From: Bifidobacterium cuniculi
GTDB lineage: Bacteria > Actinomycetota > Actinomycetes > Actinomycetales > Bifidobacteriaceae
Assembly (NCBI RefSeq): GCF_000741575.1
Contig: NZ_JGYV01000010.1
Coordinates: 62,001-126,000 of the forward strand
DNA: 64,000 nucleotides
Direction of reading: 5' to 3'
The notes beneath the pieces were generated by a model, which saw only the letters and a list, made by a program, of their open reading frames with translations, did not search any database and was not told the origin of the DNA. Shown here piece by piece: positions 28,047-37,361 of this stretch (the first letter of the stretch is position 1; every line of letters starts with the position of its first letter). The translations under genes and the position numbers were made by a program.

Positions 28047-28802
28047 CTACTCCTCGGCGAGCTGGGCCATGACCTCGTCGGAAGCGGTCCAGTTGCTGTA
28101 GATGTTCTGCACGTCGTCCAGGTCGTCGAGTGCATCAATGAGCGTAGCGACCTTGCGTGCATCGTCGAGGGTGAGTTCCACCTCGGACTTGGGCATCATG
28201 ACCATGTCCGCCGAGTCGTAATCGATGCCGGCATCCTGCAGGGCCTGACGAACGGTCGGCGTATCCGAGGGATCCGTGATGACGGTATAGGCATCGCCGT
28301 CGTCGGTCACGTCCTCGGCACCTGCTTCGGCGGCCTTCTCGAACAGGTCATCGAAATCGACGCCCTCGGAAGGCACCACGATGGCACCCTTGCGCTCGAA
28401 ATTGAAGCTCACGGAACCGGACGTGGCCAAGGAACCGCCGCGCTTGGTCAGCGTGGAACGGACTTCGGCCGCCGCACGGTTGCGGTTGTCGGTCAGGCAT
28501 TCGATGATCAGGCCGACACCGGCCGGGGCGTAGCCTTCGTACACGATGTCCTCGTAGTCGGCGCCGCCTGCTTCCTCACCGGAGCCACGCTTGACCGCGC
28601 GCTTGATGTTGTCGGCGGGCATGGATGCTTTCTTTGCCTTGTAAATGGCATCATAGAGCGCGGGATTGCCATCGGGGTCGCCGCCGCCCTGACGGGCCGC
28701 GATCTCGATGTTCTTGATGAGCTTGGCGAACAGCTTGCCGCGCTTCGCGTCGATGGCGGCCTTCTTGTGCTTCGTGGTCGCCCATTTGGAATGTCCGGAC
28801 AT
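28047..28802 (-). CDS. yebC: YebC/PmpR-family translation factor
   Basis: 251 residues. Starts [23 protein letters not shown], the family hallmark, and continues with [31 protein letters not shown] and [22 protein letters not shown]. Proteins of this family have been described as regulators and, more recently, as factors relieving ribosome stalling at proline-rich stretches. Upstream of ruvC, as in most bacteria. Confidence 0.95.
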   Translation of the reverse strand: MSGHSKWATTKHKKAAIDAKRGKLFAKLIKNIEIAARQGGGDPDGNPALYDAIYKAKKASMPADNIKRAVKRGSGEEAGGADYEDIVYEGYAPAGVGLIIECLTDNRNRAAAEVRSTLTKRGGSLATSGSVSFNFERKGAIVVPSEGVDFDDLFEKAAEAGAEDVTDDGDAYTVITDPSDTPTVRQALQDAGIDYDSADMVMMPKSEVELTLDDARKVATLIDALDDLDDVQNIYSNWTASDEVMAQLAEE

Positions 28803-28859
28803 GAATATGCTCCTGGAAGTCTTGGGATACTTGACAACTCTACCGATTCTATGGCGCTT

Positions 28860-30029
28860 CTACGACAAGGCCCGGGCATATACCTCCAGCACCTGGTCGA
28901 CCACCGTGGACCAATCGAAGTCGTGCGAGCGTTCCTTTCCCGCATGGCACAAGGCCTCCCGTGCCTCGGCGTCATCAAGCAGGCCCAGTACGCCCTGGGC
29001 CAACGCACCCGCGTCACGGTTCGCGAACAGACAGGCACTGGTGCCGTGTTCGGTCACGTCGTCGAAGGCCGGCAGGTCGGAAGCCACGATGGGGCAGCCT
29101 GCGGCCATGGCCTCCGCCAGGACAATGCCGAAGCTCTCGCCACCTGTCTGGGGTGCGACGTACACCGTCAGCGAGGAATAGAACGAGGCCTTCTCCTCGT
29201 CACTGATGCGTCCCAGGAACTCCACGTGTCCCAACACGGCTTCCGGGTCCCGGCATTCCTCGGAGGCAATGCGGCGCCCATTGTCCGCACCGTCGCCGGC
29301 CACCAGGAACCTGGCATGCGGATAGCGTCCCAGTATCGTCTCGGCGGCCTTGATGTAAACCGCGAATCCCTTGCGTTCCTCGGCCATGCGTCCCAGGAAC
29401 CCGATCGTCGGCGCGTCCTCGCTCCCCTGCCAGTGAGGATTGGGCGTCGCCATGTCGAACATCGTGCGGTTGATGCCGTTGGGAATCACCTGGCGGGGCA
29501 ACGGTTCGGAAAGGTAATGCTCTGCCGTGCGCTGCGCTGCCGGCGATACGAAGATCGCCTCGCGCAAGGGGGCGAGATAGCGTTCCAGATAATGTCCGAA
29601 GAGACGCAGGGCTTTCGGGTATGGCTCGATGGACGCGTGGAAGGTGGCGACCATCGGCGGCGCGTCGCGCATGGTCAACGGCTTGTGGCTCACCGATGGC
29701 GTCTCCGGCTCATGCAGGTGCAGGATGTCGAACTGCCCTTGACTGACCCAACGACGGGTCTGCAGGCCGGCGGCAAGGAAGTAGCTCAGGTGCGCCCATG
29801 AACCGTTGTATGGGATGGCGAAGGATGAGCCATTGGTATGCACCCACAGCGGCATGTCCTTGGTCCGTCGTCCTGGGGCGAACACGGAAACATGGTGCCC
29901 GCGTGCGATCAGTTCCTCGGCGAAGTCCCGGACATGGTTCTGCACACCGCCTGGGGTCTCGAAGGAATAGGGGCAGATGATGCCGATTCGCAAGGGACGG
30001 TCAATGGGAGACACAACATGGGAAGCCAT
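28860..30029 (-). CDS. pimA: Phosphatidylinositol alpha-mannosyltransferase, PimA-like
   Basis: GT4-family glycosyltransferase putting mannose on phosphatidylinositol. About 389 residues. N-terminal domain has LRIGIICPYSFETPGGVQNHV with the GGV nucleotide loop, LHLHEPETPS and ATFHAS; the C-terminal domain has GFLGRMAEERKG and the E-x7-E motif GGESFGIVLAEAMAAG. The start is ATG 30029 or GTG 30053 (eight residues longer); GAAAGA upstream favours the ATG slightly. Together with the acyltransferase and PIP synthase upstream it makes the first steps of phosphatidylinositol mannosides, in the order known from mycobacteria. Confidence 0.88.
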   Translation of the reverse strand: MASHVVSPIDRPLRIGIICPYSFETPGGVQNHVRDFAEELIARGHHVSVFAPGRRTKDMPLWVHTNGSSFAIPYNGSWAHLSYFLAAGLQTRRWVSQGQFDILHLHEPETPSVSHKPLTMRDAPPMVATFHASIEPYPKALRLFGHYLERYLAPLREAIFVSPAAQRTAEHYLSEPLPRQVIPNGINRTMFDMATPNPHWQGSEDAPTIGFLGRMAEERKGFAVYIKAAETILGRYPHARFLVAGDGADNGRRIASEECRDPEAVLGHVEFLGRISDEEKASFYSSLTVYVAPQTGGESFGIVLAEAMAAGCPIVASDLPAFDDVTEHGTSACLFANRDAGALAQGVLGLLDDAEAREALCHAGKERSHDFDWSTVVDQVLEVYARALS

Positions 30030-30077
30030 ACCATGGAATCTTTCATGACCCACTCGACTTTGCCGCCGGCCATGGCC

Positions 30078-31094
30078 TCATGCGTGCTCCTGCTCCCAGC
30101 GGCGGCGCACTTCCTCAGGGACGGCGTGCAGACGGGAAAGATCCAGGTCCGCGAGGAACAAGGGCTGCAGCATATGCCAATCCTGCGGCGCATCCGCGAT
30201 GCCTCGCGCCCAGGTGTCCACCCAAGCCTGGGTGATGGCATGGATGCCTGCCTCGCGTTCCAGGCCACGGAACCGGTCGATGTCCAGCGGTCCGCTGATC
30301 CGACAGACATACCCATGCGCCGATCCGGCGCGTTTGCGGCGCTCGCCGTGCAATCGCTCGCGGTAGGTGTTCGCCACGTAGAGGGGCAGTCCCGTGTCAT
30401 ATGCCAAGGTCGCCGGTCCGCGTGCCACGCGGATGGTGGATCCGAAAGCATCGACGAATTCCCCGTTGCGGCCCAGGTCGCGGTCTGCCAGCAGGGGCAC
30501 CACCGTATGCGGACGGCCAAGTGCCTCCTCCAGCCTCTCGGTCAGATGCGGCGTTCCGGTGAGCAGGATGTTGATGCCAAGCGATTCCCGGATATCCACG
30601 AACATGCGCAGGGTCCGCTCGTCGGCAAGGCGTTCCGCCACAGTGGTGACAGGCGCCACCTCCAGACGCGCCCAGAAGCCGTCGTAGTCCCAGTTGCCTT
30701 GGTGCCCCATGGCAACCGGGGCACTGCCGTGTCCGGTCTGCGCCTTGAGGGATGCCAATCCGTCACCGGTGCCGCGTATGCGTGCCGTAAGCTGCTCCCG
30801 GGTGCGTCCCTTCACGGTCAGGGCCTCCGAGAAATAGGTGAAATAGGAGCGCATGCCGCGGCGGGACATCGCACGTAGCCGGCGGCGGCTGATGACGTCG
30901 ACATCCGCCTCTCCCCCGGTGCATTGTGCATCACGCCACGCCAGTACGTGGGCAAGATTGCGTTCAAGTTGGCGTACGCTGCCTACACGGAGCAGCCAGG
31001 CGACATCCGCTGCGGCAAGGAATCCGGCACGTACCAGGGGTTCCGGAACGAGATGTGCATGGGACGCCACCCAGGGCATGAGTCCATTGGTCAT
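30078..31094 (-). CDS. Phosphatidylinositol mannoside acyltransferase, PatA-like
   Basis: 338 residues, LpxL/HtrB-type lysophospholipid acyltransferase. The catalytic H-x4-D motif is seen in VAMGHQGNWDYDGFW. Also typical are LLADRDLGRNGEFVDAFG and the hydrophobic N-terminal region. In actinobacteria this gene lies between the PIP synthase and PimA genes and acylates the PIM mannose; the identical order here supports that role. Ends 48 bases before the PimA start. Confidence 0.86.
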   Translation of the reverse strand: MTNGLMPWVASHAHLVPEPLVRAGFLAAADVAWLLRVGSVRQLERNLAHVLAWRDAQCTGGEADVDVISRRRLRAMSRRGMRSYFTYFSEALTVKGRTREQLTARIRGTGDGLASLKAQTGHGSAPVAMGHQGNWDYDGFWARLEVAPVTTVAERLADERTLRMFVDIRESLGINILLTGTPHLTERLEEALGRPHTVVPLLADRDLGRNGEFVDAFGSTIRVARGPATLAYDTGLPLYVANTYRERLHGERRKRAGSAHGYVCRISGPLDIDRFRGLEREAGIHAITQAWVDTWARGIADAPQDWHMLQPLFLADLDLSRLHAVPEEVRRRWEQEHA

Positions 31095-31178
31095 GGTGCC
31101 GTCCTTCGGCGGTTCGGAGATGATGGTCGTAAGAAAAACGGGTCCCGCAGGACCCGGTGGAAGCGCATGGCGCGGTGG

Positions 31179-31847
31179 CTACCGGTTGCCGTGCGCGGGG
31201 TCGTCCTCCTCGATCAGCCCGTGGGCCTCGTGGAGGCGCTGGATGACGGTGATGGTCCCCAGTACTGCCAGGATGGCCATGGCTGCCATGAGCCATGCGT
31301 CCTGGCGGGTCAGCCCGCTGAGCGCCATTCCGACGAGGATGATGGTCAGGCGGTCCGACCGTGTGGCGATGCCGCCCTTGGCCTCCCCTCCCATGGCCTG
31401 CGCCCTGGCACGCGCATAGGAGGTCACGAAGGAGGTCATGACGGCGTAGAGCGCACACCACATGCCGACTTGGGCCACCCAGTTGCCGTATTGGTTTCCG
31501 GTGGCCTGCACCTGGTCCACGATCCGCTCGAAGAAATATATGACGACGCCCAGGAGCACTGCCCAGTCGGCGACCCGATCCAAGGTGGAATCCAGGAAGG
31601 CCCCGAAACGGGTTCCGCCGTTGGTCAGGGCCGCCACTGAACCGTCGAGGGAGTCGAAGACGACCAGGACGGTCAGGACCAGTGCACCCCAGAACAGCCA
31701 TCCTGTCAGGCCGGTGACGATACCGACGATGGTGGTGCCGACGGCGCCGATCACGGTGACGGCATTGGCGCTCAGGCCGCATGCGACCAGACCCTTGGCG
31801 ATGGGATTGATGAGACGCTTGAATGCGGGACGCAGCTTTTCCAGCAT
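31179..31847 (-). CDS. pgsA1: Phosphatidylinositol phosphate synthase (CDP-alcohol type)
   Basis: 222 residues with multiple membrane helices. The CDP-alcohol motif runs from FDSLDGSVAALT to GAFLDSTLDR, with the four conserved Asp residues. Position directly upstream of the PatA and PimA genes indicates inositol 1-phosphate as the alcohol, giving the PI precursor of PIMs; this part is synteny-based. ATG 31847 follows a GGAAAACCAAGC leader. A 38-base space separates it from the doubled hairpin that ends thrS. Confidence 0.86.
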   Translation of the reverse strand: MLEKLRPAFKRLINPIAKGLVACGLSANAVTVIGAVGTTIVGIVTGLTGWLFWGALVLTVLVVFDSLDGSVAALTNGGTRFGAFLDSTLDRVADWAVLLGVVIYFFERIVDQVQATGNQYGNWVAQVGMWCALYAVMTSFVTSYARARAQAMGGEAKGGIATRSDRLTIILVGMALSGLTRQDAWLMAAMAILAVLGTITVIQRLHEAHGLIEEDDPAHGNR

Positions 31848-31884
31848 GATGCTTGGTTTTCCTTGGAAGATTGTCGTATGCGAT

Positions 31885-31969
31885 GGGATGCGGCATGCAG
31901 GGGTCGGTCCTGCATGCCGCATGCGAAGCCGGAGGGCTTGCAGGACCGACCCCTGCAAGCCGCATCCCG
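31885..31969 (-). terminator. Doubled hairpin after thrS
   Basis: Two adjacent hairpins (about 31887-31921 and 31937-31961) whose halves are also complementary to each other over 34 bases with two mismatches. It starts one base after the thrS stop. Each hairpin keeps its own pairing where the two differ (A/T swapped on both sides), so small and large folds are both possible. Confidence 0.8.
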
Positions 31970-31970
31970 G

Positions 31971-34004
31971 TCAGTCGGCGATGGCCGCCTCGTAGTCGTC
32001 CTTGGAATTGACCTGGACGCGTCCGGCGATGGCCTTGAGGATGCCGCGCTTGGCCTCCTCGACCGGTACGCCATTGAGCTGGCTACCGTCCCTGAACCGG
32101 AAGCTCACGGCATCGTTGTTCATGTCCTCTTCGCCCACGATGATGATGAAGGGCACCTTCGACTTGGAGGCATTGCGGATCTTCTTGCCGAAGCGGTCAT
32201 CGGAATTGTCCATCTCAACGCGCACGAGCTCCTCCTCCAGGGAGTCCATGAACCGTTGCAGGTGCGGGGCGAACTCGTCGGCCACCGGCACGCCGAGCGC
32301 CTGGACCGGTGCGATCCATGCGGGGAACGCGCCGGCATAATGCTCGAGCAGGATGGCGAAGAACCGTTCGATGGAACCGAACAACGCGCGGTGGATCATC
32401 ACCGGACGCTGGTGGGTGCCATCGGGTGCGATGTATTCGAGACCGAAACGTTCCGGCAGGTTGAAATCGAGCTGGATGGTCGACACCTGCCAGGTGCGGC
32501 CGATGGCATCGCGTGCCTGCACGGAGATCTTCGGGCCGTAGAATGCGGCACCGCCCGGATCCGCCACAAGGTCGAGTCCCGACTCCTCGGCGACTTCGGC
32601 CAAGGTGTTGGTGGCCTCCTCCCAGATTTCGTCGGAGCCGACGAACTTATGCTCGTCCTTGGTGGAGAGCTCCAGGTAGAAGTCGTTCAGTCCGTAGTCC
32701 TTGAGGAGGTTGAGGACGAAGTTGAGCAGGTTCTTGAGCTCGTCGCGCATCTGCTCACGGGTGCAATAGATGTGTGAATCGTCCTGGGTCAGGCCACGCA
32801 CACGGGTCAGGCCATGCACGACGCCCGACTTCTCGTAACGGTAGACCGTGCCGAACTCGAACAGGCGCAACGGCAGCTCGCGGTATGAACGCTGGCGGGA
32901 CTTGAAGATGAGGTTATGCATGGGGCAGTTCATCGGCTTGAGGTAGTAGTCGAATCCCTGCTTGACGATGTTGCCGTCCGCGTCCTTCTCCTCGTCGAGG
33001 TGCATCGGGGGATACATGCCGTCCTTGTACCACTGCAGGTGTCCCGAGGTCTCGTACAGGCCGCCCTTGGTGATGTGCGGGGTCTGCACGAAGCTGTAAT
33101 GGTGCTTGCGGTGCATCTCGCGCGAGTAGTCCTCCATGGCGTTGATGATGGCCGCGCCCTTGGGATGGAACACGGCAAGGCCCGGTCCGATCTCGTCCGG
33201 GAAGGAGAACAGGTCCATCTCCTGGCCGAGCTTGCGGTGGTCGCGCTTCGCGGCCTCCTCGAGCCTGGCCTGATACGCCTTGAGCTCGTCCTTGGTGGGG
33301 AAGGCCACGCCATAGATGCGCTGGAGCATCGGGTTCGCCTCGGAGCCCCTCCAGTAGGCAGCGGCCGCACGTTCGAGCTTGAACGCCTTGATGAAGCGGG
33401 TGTTGGGCAGGTGCGGCCCGCGGCACAGGTCCGTCCACACCACATTGCCGTCGCGGTCCACGTTGTCGTACATACTCAGCTCTTTGTCGCTGATCTCCAC
33501 GGATGCCTCGGTATCCAAGGCATCTTCCTTGTCGCGGATGAGCTCGAGCTTGTAGGGCTGGTCGGCTTCCTCCTCCAACGCCTCCTGTTCGGTGACGACG
33601 CGGCGCTGGAAGCGCTGGGCGGACTTGATGATCCGCTGCATGTGCTTCTCGACCTGCTTGAGGTCGTCCGGGGTGAAGGGTTCGGCCACGTCGAAGTCGT
33701 AGTAGAAGCCGTTCTCGATGACCGGTCCGATGCCAAGCTTCGCGTCGGGCCTGATCTCCTGCACCGCCTGTGCCATGACGTGGGTGGCGGAGTGGCGCAT
33801 GATGGCGATGCCGTCCTCGGAGTCCAAAGCGATGGATTCGACCACGTCGCCGTCCTGGAGCGGCGTGTACAGGTCACGGGGTTCGCCGTTGAGGCGCACG
33901 GCGATGATGTCCTTGTCGTCCGAGAAGAGCTGGACACCAGTCTGGTCTGCATTCACCTCCTTGGGTTCGCCGTCGACGGTGATGGAGATGGTTGCGTCAG
34001 CCAT
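31971..34004 (-). CDS. thrS: Threonyl-tRNA synthetase
   Basis: 677 residues, full length. TGS domain at the N-terminus, the editing domain with [11 protein letters not shown], then the class II catalytic core: the zinc-binding Cys in PMNCPMHN, motif 2 around [22 protein letters not shown] (given in part), and motif 3 with [10 protein letters not shown] and [15 protein letters not shown]. The C-terminal anticodon-binding domain ends the protein. ATG 34004 has AAAGGA eight bases upstream. No T-box leader is visible in the ~130 bases upstream. Confidence 0.96.
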   Translation of the reverse strand: MADATISITVDGEPKEVNADQTGVQLFSDDKDIIAVRLNGEPRDLYTPLQDGDVVESIALDSEDGIAIMRHSATHVMAQAVQEIRPDAKLGIGPVIENGFYYDFDVAEPFTPDDLKQVEKHMQRIIKSAQRFQRRVVTEQEALEEEADQPYKLELIRDKEDALDTEASVEISDKELSMYDNVDRDGNVVWTDLCRGPHLPNTRFIKAFKLERAAAAYWRGSEANPMLQRIYGVAFPTKDELKAYQARLEEAAKRDHRKLGQEMDLFSFPDEIGPGLAVFHPKGAAIINAMEDYSREMHRKHHYSFVQTPHITKGGLYETSGHLQWYKDGMYPPMHLDEEKDADGNIVKQGFDYYLKPMNCPMHNLIFKSRQRSYRELPLRLFEFGTVYRYEKSGVVHGLTRVRGLTQDDSHIYCTREQMRDELKNLLNFVLNLLKDYGLNDFYLELSTKDEHKFVGSDEIWEEATNTLAEVAEESGLDLVADPGGAAFYGPKISVQARDAIGRTWQVSTIQLDFNLPERFGLEYIAPDGTHQRPVMIHRALFGSIERFFAILLEHYAGAFPAWIAPVQALGVPVADEFAPHLQRFMDSLEEELVRVEMDNSDDRFGKKIRNASKSKVPFIIIVGEEDMNNDAVSFRFRDGSQLNGVPVEEAKRGILKAIAGRVQVNSKDDYEAAIAD

Positions 34005-34133
34005 AACGATGTCCTTTGCTATCTGGGCCCGCGTTACTAATGGGCAGGCCGGGACTTTCACATTGCACTGCCAACTTAGAGGCCAGCGCAGACAAAGACG
34101 GGGGCGGGCAGCATGCGCCGGCAGCCGTCTCTC

Positions 34134-35093
34134 TCAACGCTGGTAGGTGCCCGCCGACCTCCGTATCCGTATGCCTTCCAGGCCCAGGGGTTCGAGCAGG
34201 AGCGCCAGGTCGGACTCATCTGCACGGCACCGTGGCCCGATCACGATCTCGCGCAGGATGGTACGCATGTCCATGCCCAAGTCCACGACCGGTACAAGCC
34301 GGTCGCCTCTTGCAAGCACCCGGAACGTTGCCGACCGCAGCCAAGGGGACCCCTCCTTGCAGAGTGATGCGGACAGGGCAGCCTGGCGTGGCGTCACGCG
34401 GGAGCGGGGCCCCCACAGGGCAAGGCGCCATTCGCGTTCCTCCCGGAAGAACCTTTTCTTGCAGAACGCCGTATGTGTCACGAACAGGAGGGTGGCTTCC
34501 AGCAGGGCGTCGCGAGCCAGGGGTCCTTCCTCCGCCATGCAGTGACGCAACCGTTCGACGCGGACGCGGATATCGTCGGCAAGGCCGTCGAAGAGGGCGG
34601 CAGTACGGTCCTTGCCGTACACGATGGGCTCATACAGTACCATCGCGTGCTGTTCGAGGGGACCACCGGACCGGTCGCCCATGCCGATCGTCGGAGGCAT
34701 GGATTCCATGGCGGACAGGTCGAAGCCGAGGGCCACTCCCCTGCCGTCGTCCCCATAAGCCCGCCATTGGCTCAGCAAGTCGTGGTGTTCGGAGAAGCAG
34801 ATGGCATAGCAGAGACGGTTCGGCGGCTGTGTACGGTTGGTGATGGCGTCGGCCAGCATGGTGCGGTAGTCAGGTCGCAACAGTCCGATCCAGTCCTCGA
34901 GGAAATGCACCCGGGAACCTTCCTCCCTCACCAGGCCGCATCGTATGAGGCTGCGTATGGCCGCCGCATAGCCGTAGGCTATCTCCGACGAGTCGTTCGA
35001 CTTGGTGATGTCGCTCAGGCGCAGGGAACCTGTCCCCAGGATGGCGCATGCCGTATCCAAGGAGCAATAGTGATAGCTGACGGGAACGTTCAT
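34134..35093 (-). CDS. DUF2971 protein of unknown function
   Basis: 319 residues. The DUF2971 pattern is visible: N-terminal YHYCSLDTACAILGTGSLRLSDITKSND, central CFSEHHDLLSQWRAYGDDGRGVALGF, and a C-terminal EIVIGPRC motif. Such proteins appear scattered in bacteria and are often found in variable regions; no activity is established. It sits alone between thrS and the tRNA cluster with no operon partner. Its Arg-rich composition (CKKRFFREEREWRL) differs a little from flanking genes, so recent acquisition is possible. Confidence 0.75.
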   Translation of the reverse strand: MNVPVSYHYCSLDTACAILGTGSLRLSDITKSNDSSEIAYGYAAAIRSLIRCGLVREEGSRVHFLEDWIGLLRPDYRTMLADAITNRTQPPNRLCYAICFSEHHDLLSQWRAYGDDGRGVALGFDLSAMESMPPTIGMGDRSGGPLEQHAMVLYEPIVYGKDRTAALFDGLADDIRVRVERLRHCMAEEGPLARDALLEATLLFVTHTAFCKKRFFREEREWRLALWGPRSRVTPRQAALSASLCKEGSPWLRSATFRVLARGDRLVPVVDLGMDMRTILREIVIGPRCRADESDLALLLEPLGLEGIRIRRSAGTYQR

Positions 35094-35176
35094 GGGTGCA
35101 CTCCGACCGTGACGGGATGGTGATTGTTAGTCGATGATATGAGATGTGCGCCGAACGTATCGGCAGGACGCATGAG

Positions 35177-35249
35177 AGCGGACAACGGGACTCGAACCCG
35201 CGGTCTCGACCTTGGCAAGGTCGCGCTTTACCAACTAAGCTATGTCCGC
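35177..35249 (-). tRNA. tRNA-Gly (anticodon GCC), copy 1
   Basis: On the reverse strand: acceptor GCGGACA/TGTCCGC, anticodon stem CGACC/GGTCG with loop TTGCCAA, T arm with GGTTCGAGTCC. Sequence identical to the copy at 35581. Confidence 0.96.
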
Positions 35250-35285
35250 AAGGATGCCGGGGTGTGTCTGCCACGCCCCGGTCCG

Positions 35286-35358
35286 TGGGTGATATAGGAA
35301 TCGAACCTATGACCCCTTCCGTGTGAAGGAAGTGCGCTAGCCGCTGCGCCAATCACCC
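35286..35358 (-). tRNA. tRNA-Val (anticodon CAC)
   Basis: Acceptor GGGTGAT/ATCACCC, anticodon stem CTTCC/GGAAG with loop TTCACAC. Its 3' end (35285-35305, including one flanking base) is repeated at 36426-36446, where the mobile element begins. Confidence 0.95.
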
Positions 35359-35392
35359 GTTCTTTGGTTATCCGCCGGCCAAGCCGGCTGCG

Positions 35393-35464
35393 TGGGCGAT
35401 ACAAGATTCGAACTTGTGACCCCTTCCGTGTCAGGGAAGTGCGCTACCACTGCGCCAACCGCCC
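35393..35464 (-). tRNA. tRNA-Val (anticodon GAC)
   Basis: Acceptor GGGCGGT/ATCGCCC with one G-U pair, anticodon stem CTTCC/GGAAG with loop CTGACAC, T arm with GTTCGAATC. Confidence 0.95.
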
Positions 35465-35476
35465 GATCTTCAGTTG

Positions 35477-35550
35477 TGGAGGTGGGTACGAGAGTCGAAC
35501 TCGTCTATACGGCTTTGCAGGCCGCTGCCTAACCGCTTGGCTAACCCACC
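35477..35550 (-). tRNA. tRNA-Cys (anticodon GCA)
   Basis: Acceptor GGTGGGT/ACCCACC, anticodon stem GCGGC/GCCGT with loop CTGCAAA, encoded CCA end (35477-35479 on the reverse strand). Confidence 0.95.
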
Positions 35551-35580
35551 GTAAAGGTCGTCGCACTCCTCGGACCTTAG

Positions 35581-35653
35581 AGCGGACAACGGGACTCGAA
35601 CCCGCGGTCTCGACCTTGGCAAGGTCGCGCTTTACCAACTAAGCTATGTCCGC
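35581..35653 (-). tRNA. tRNA-Gly (anticodon GCC), copy 2
   Basis: Identical over its full length to tRNA-Gly copy 1; first gene of the leftward tRNA cluster. Confidence 0.96.
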
Positions 35654-35797
35654 ACAGGCGTCCTTCGGTGCATGTCGTGCCCGAAGCACGGGGCACTACT
35701 ATAGCGGAAACCCCGGAATGTGCAAAACCGGCGTGTCGCACCGGTCCTTGCCGGACGCATCGGCGTGGCGCCTGCAGGACGGCCTGATGCCGCCGGG

Positions 35798-36283
35798 CTA
35801 CAGCAGGAAGGCGCCGCTGCCGAAGGCGAAGACCGTGAAGACGAGGTTCAGGCAGAAACCGACCAACGCGCCGATGCCCGCCATCTTGGCGCATTTCGGC
35901 TTCGTGGTGTGCCAGACCAGGAACAGGACGAGGCCGACGATCGGAATCAGGAAACCCAGGACCGCCCAGCCGAACGAGCCGGAGTCGTTCTGGCTCGGGT
36001 ACGGCTGGTACTGCTGGCCGCCCGACGTACCTTGATATTGGTATTGGTAGGGCTGCTGGGGACCCGTGGCACCTGGCTGGCCGTACTGGGGTTGCGTATA
36101 GGGATTCTGTCCATACTGCCCATACCGGGGCTGTTGCCCGTAAGCGGGCTGGGCCTGCTGCGGCTGGTCCTCGGCGGCGCCGAAGGGATACTGCGGCTCC
36201 CCCGTCTGCCCGTATGGCAGCTGTCCTTGCCCGGGGTTGCCGTATGGGTCCGTGCCGTAGGGGGACGGCGTGTTGTCGCTCAT
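35798..36283 (-). CDS. Gln/Pro/Tyr/Gly-rich two-helix membrane protein
   Basis: 161 residues. The first ~100 are a low-complexity tail of repeated GQPQYG- and QPY-type units. The C-terminal 60 residues hold two membrane helices (FGWAVLGFLIPIVGLVLFLVW and GIGALVGFCLNLVFTVFAFG) joined by a Lys-containing turn, a layout like DUF4190 proteins. Start ATG 36283 with AAGGAGAC upstream is certain. Role unknown; such tails are common in actinobacterial membrane proteins near signalling or division machinery. It is the last chromosomal gene before the mobile element. Confidence 0.78.
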   Translation of the reverse strand: MSDNTPSPYGTDPYGNPGQGQLPYGQTGEPQYPFGAAEDQPQQAQPAYGQQPRYGQYGQNPYTQPQYGQPGATGPQQPYQYQYQGTSGGQQYQPYPSQNDSGSFGWAVLGFLIPIVGLVLFLVWHTTKPKCAKMAGIGALVGFCLNLVFTVFAFGSGAFLL

Positions 36284-36392
36284 GTGTATGTCTCCTTCAT
36301 GGGAACGTGCGTGGATTGCCACACTATACCAGAGGAGACGGGTGCAGGGAAGCACCGGTGCGATGGGCGGGACCGTCGGCGGCATAACGAAA

Positions 36393-36418
36393 AGGCATGC
36401 ATCCGATGGATGCATGCC
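36393..36418 (-). terminator. Intrinsic terminator of the lost tRNA-Val gene
   Basis: Arms GGCATGCATCC (36394-36404) and its complement (36408-36418) with a 3-base loop, followed on the reverse strand by TTTT. It sits eight bases beyond the tRNA-Val 3' fragment at 36426, exactly where a leftward tRNA gene would end, so it looks left over from the tRNA that the element split. Confidence 0.75.
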
Positions 36419-36425
36419 TGCCATG

Positions 36426-36446
36426 GTGGGTGATATAGGAATCGAA
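36426..36446 (-). other. Left attachment site (attL), tRNA-Val 3' end duplicate
   Basis: 21 bases identical to 35285-35305, the 3' end of tRNA-Val(CAC) with one flanking base. To the right the match stops at once and no anticodon or acceptor partner follows, so this is only a tRNA 3' fragment. For a leftward tRNA target the intact gene would be rebuilt at the other end of the insert, beyond 64,000. Confidence 0.75.
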
Positions 36447-36586
36447 ACCCACACCTCACAAACCCTGTAACCGCAACAAAAAACATTCGACAGGAAATGA
36501 GTAGTAGCTCATAGGTAACACTAACATCACCGTTGCCCTCACCCATGGTCATATCTTCATGCCCCGTTTGTCGCATCAGTGGAGGC

Positions 36587-36976
36587 ATGGCACACATCAC
36601 GCATCGGTATCCCCGCACCCATCGAGTCAACGAAGCGGCTCGCCTGCTCAACATGAGCGAACGCAACATCTACAACCTGCGGTTGAAAAAACTCCACCCG
36701 TCGAAACGGTTGACGTTGATCACCACGCACAGCCTCAACCGGTACCTGACCGAACCATTGGCCGACCACATCACACTCGACCACAAACCCACACTGCGGG
36801 AAGCATGCCAGTTGCTGCACTGCACCAGAAGCCACATCTATGCCTTGGAAACGCAGGGACGGTTGTCCCTTGACCGGACCAACCCCAAGTTGATCCGCGT
36901 GGACCCCACACCCCTCATCACACTGCTAGGCGGACCGGTCCCCCATCCCACATTGCACAGCCACACCCTCAACTGA
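36587..36976 (+). CDS. Double helix-turn-helix protein, excisionase-like
   Basis: 129 residues containing two tandem HTH_17-type domains: RVNEAARLLNMSERNIYNLR (about residues 14-33) and LREACQLLHCTRSHIYALE (about 70-88), each followed by a short wing (RLTLITTHSLNRYL; LIRVDPTPLITLL). Such domains are typical of excisionases and small element regulators, and the gene lies 140 bases from attL. The start is uncertain: ATG 36587 has GGAGG only one base upstream, and ATG 36545 would add 14 residues. A role in excision or its control is inferred. Confidence 0.65.
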   Translation: MAHITHRYPRTHRVNEAARLLNMSERNIYNLRLKKLHPSKRLTLITTHSLNRYLTEPLADHITLDHKPTLREACQLLHCTRSHIYALETQGRLSLDRTNPKLIRVDPTPLITLLGGPVPHPTLHSHTLN

Positions 36977-37361
36977 TCCGCGCCCAACGCCCCGTGATGG
37001 TGAACAACAGTTTGCGCAACGCCTCCTCCGCGGTGAACGACCAGTCAAACGCATCCACCCCATACCATGCGGCACGATGGTTGTGTTCCGCACGGCAACG
37101 CACCGCACCCAACTCACGCGCCTTGCCATCGAACACAATCTGCTCCGCGGTCCACTCCCCGGCGAACACGCGATAGCGCACCGCGCCCCACATCGGTGCA
37201 TACCGCACAATCGTCACCCCATGCCACCATTGCACACTCATCGCATCCAACCGGGCACGCACCCGACGTTCCACCACACCCAACCCAGCCGGGTCAGACG
37301 ACATGATCCGTTCACGCACCTCACGGCCCACCGCCGCCATCCCACACGCCAAACCATCCAT
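36969..37361 (-). CDS. Hypothetical protein
   Basis: 130 residues, no recognised family. Basic and Trp/Arg-rich, with WWHGVTIVRYAPMWGAVRYRV and AEHNHRAAWYGVDAFDWSF. Start ATG 37361 is preceded by GAGG. Upstream in-frame sequence is low-complexity Gly/Trp/Phe and looks non-coding. Its end overlaps the convergent HTH gene by eight bases. Codon use is like the rest of the element. Confidence 0.5.
   Translation of the reverse strand: MDGLACGMAAVGREVRERIMSSDPAGLGVVERRVRARLDAMSVQWWHGVTIVRYAPMWGAVRYRVFAGEWTAEQIVFDGKARELGAVRCRAEHNHRAAWYGVDAFDWSFTAEEALRKLLFTITGRWARIS

Noticed and set aside
27924..29801. Long + strand open frame opposite ruvC, yebC and pimA
   Set aside because: All three - strand genes have complete family motifs; the + frame is high-GC shadow.
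34005..34133. Possible T-box or regulatory leader for thrS
   Set aside because: The region is short and shows no T-box consensus or specifier loop; only a normal ribosome site is visible.
35285..36446. A 1.1-kb island between the two tRNA-Val 3' ends
   Set aside because: The 21-bp repeats also bracket tRNA-Val(GAC), tRNA-Cys, tRNA-Gly and a core-style membrane gene with normal codon use; these look chromosomal. The change of gene style is on the right side of 36446.
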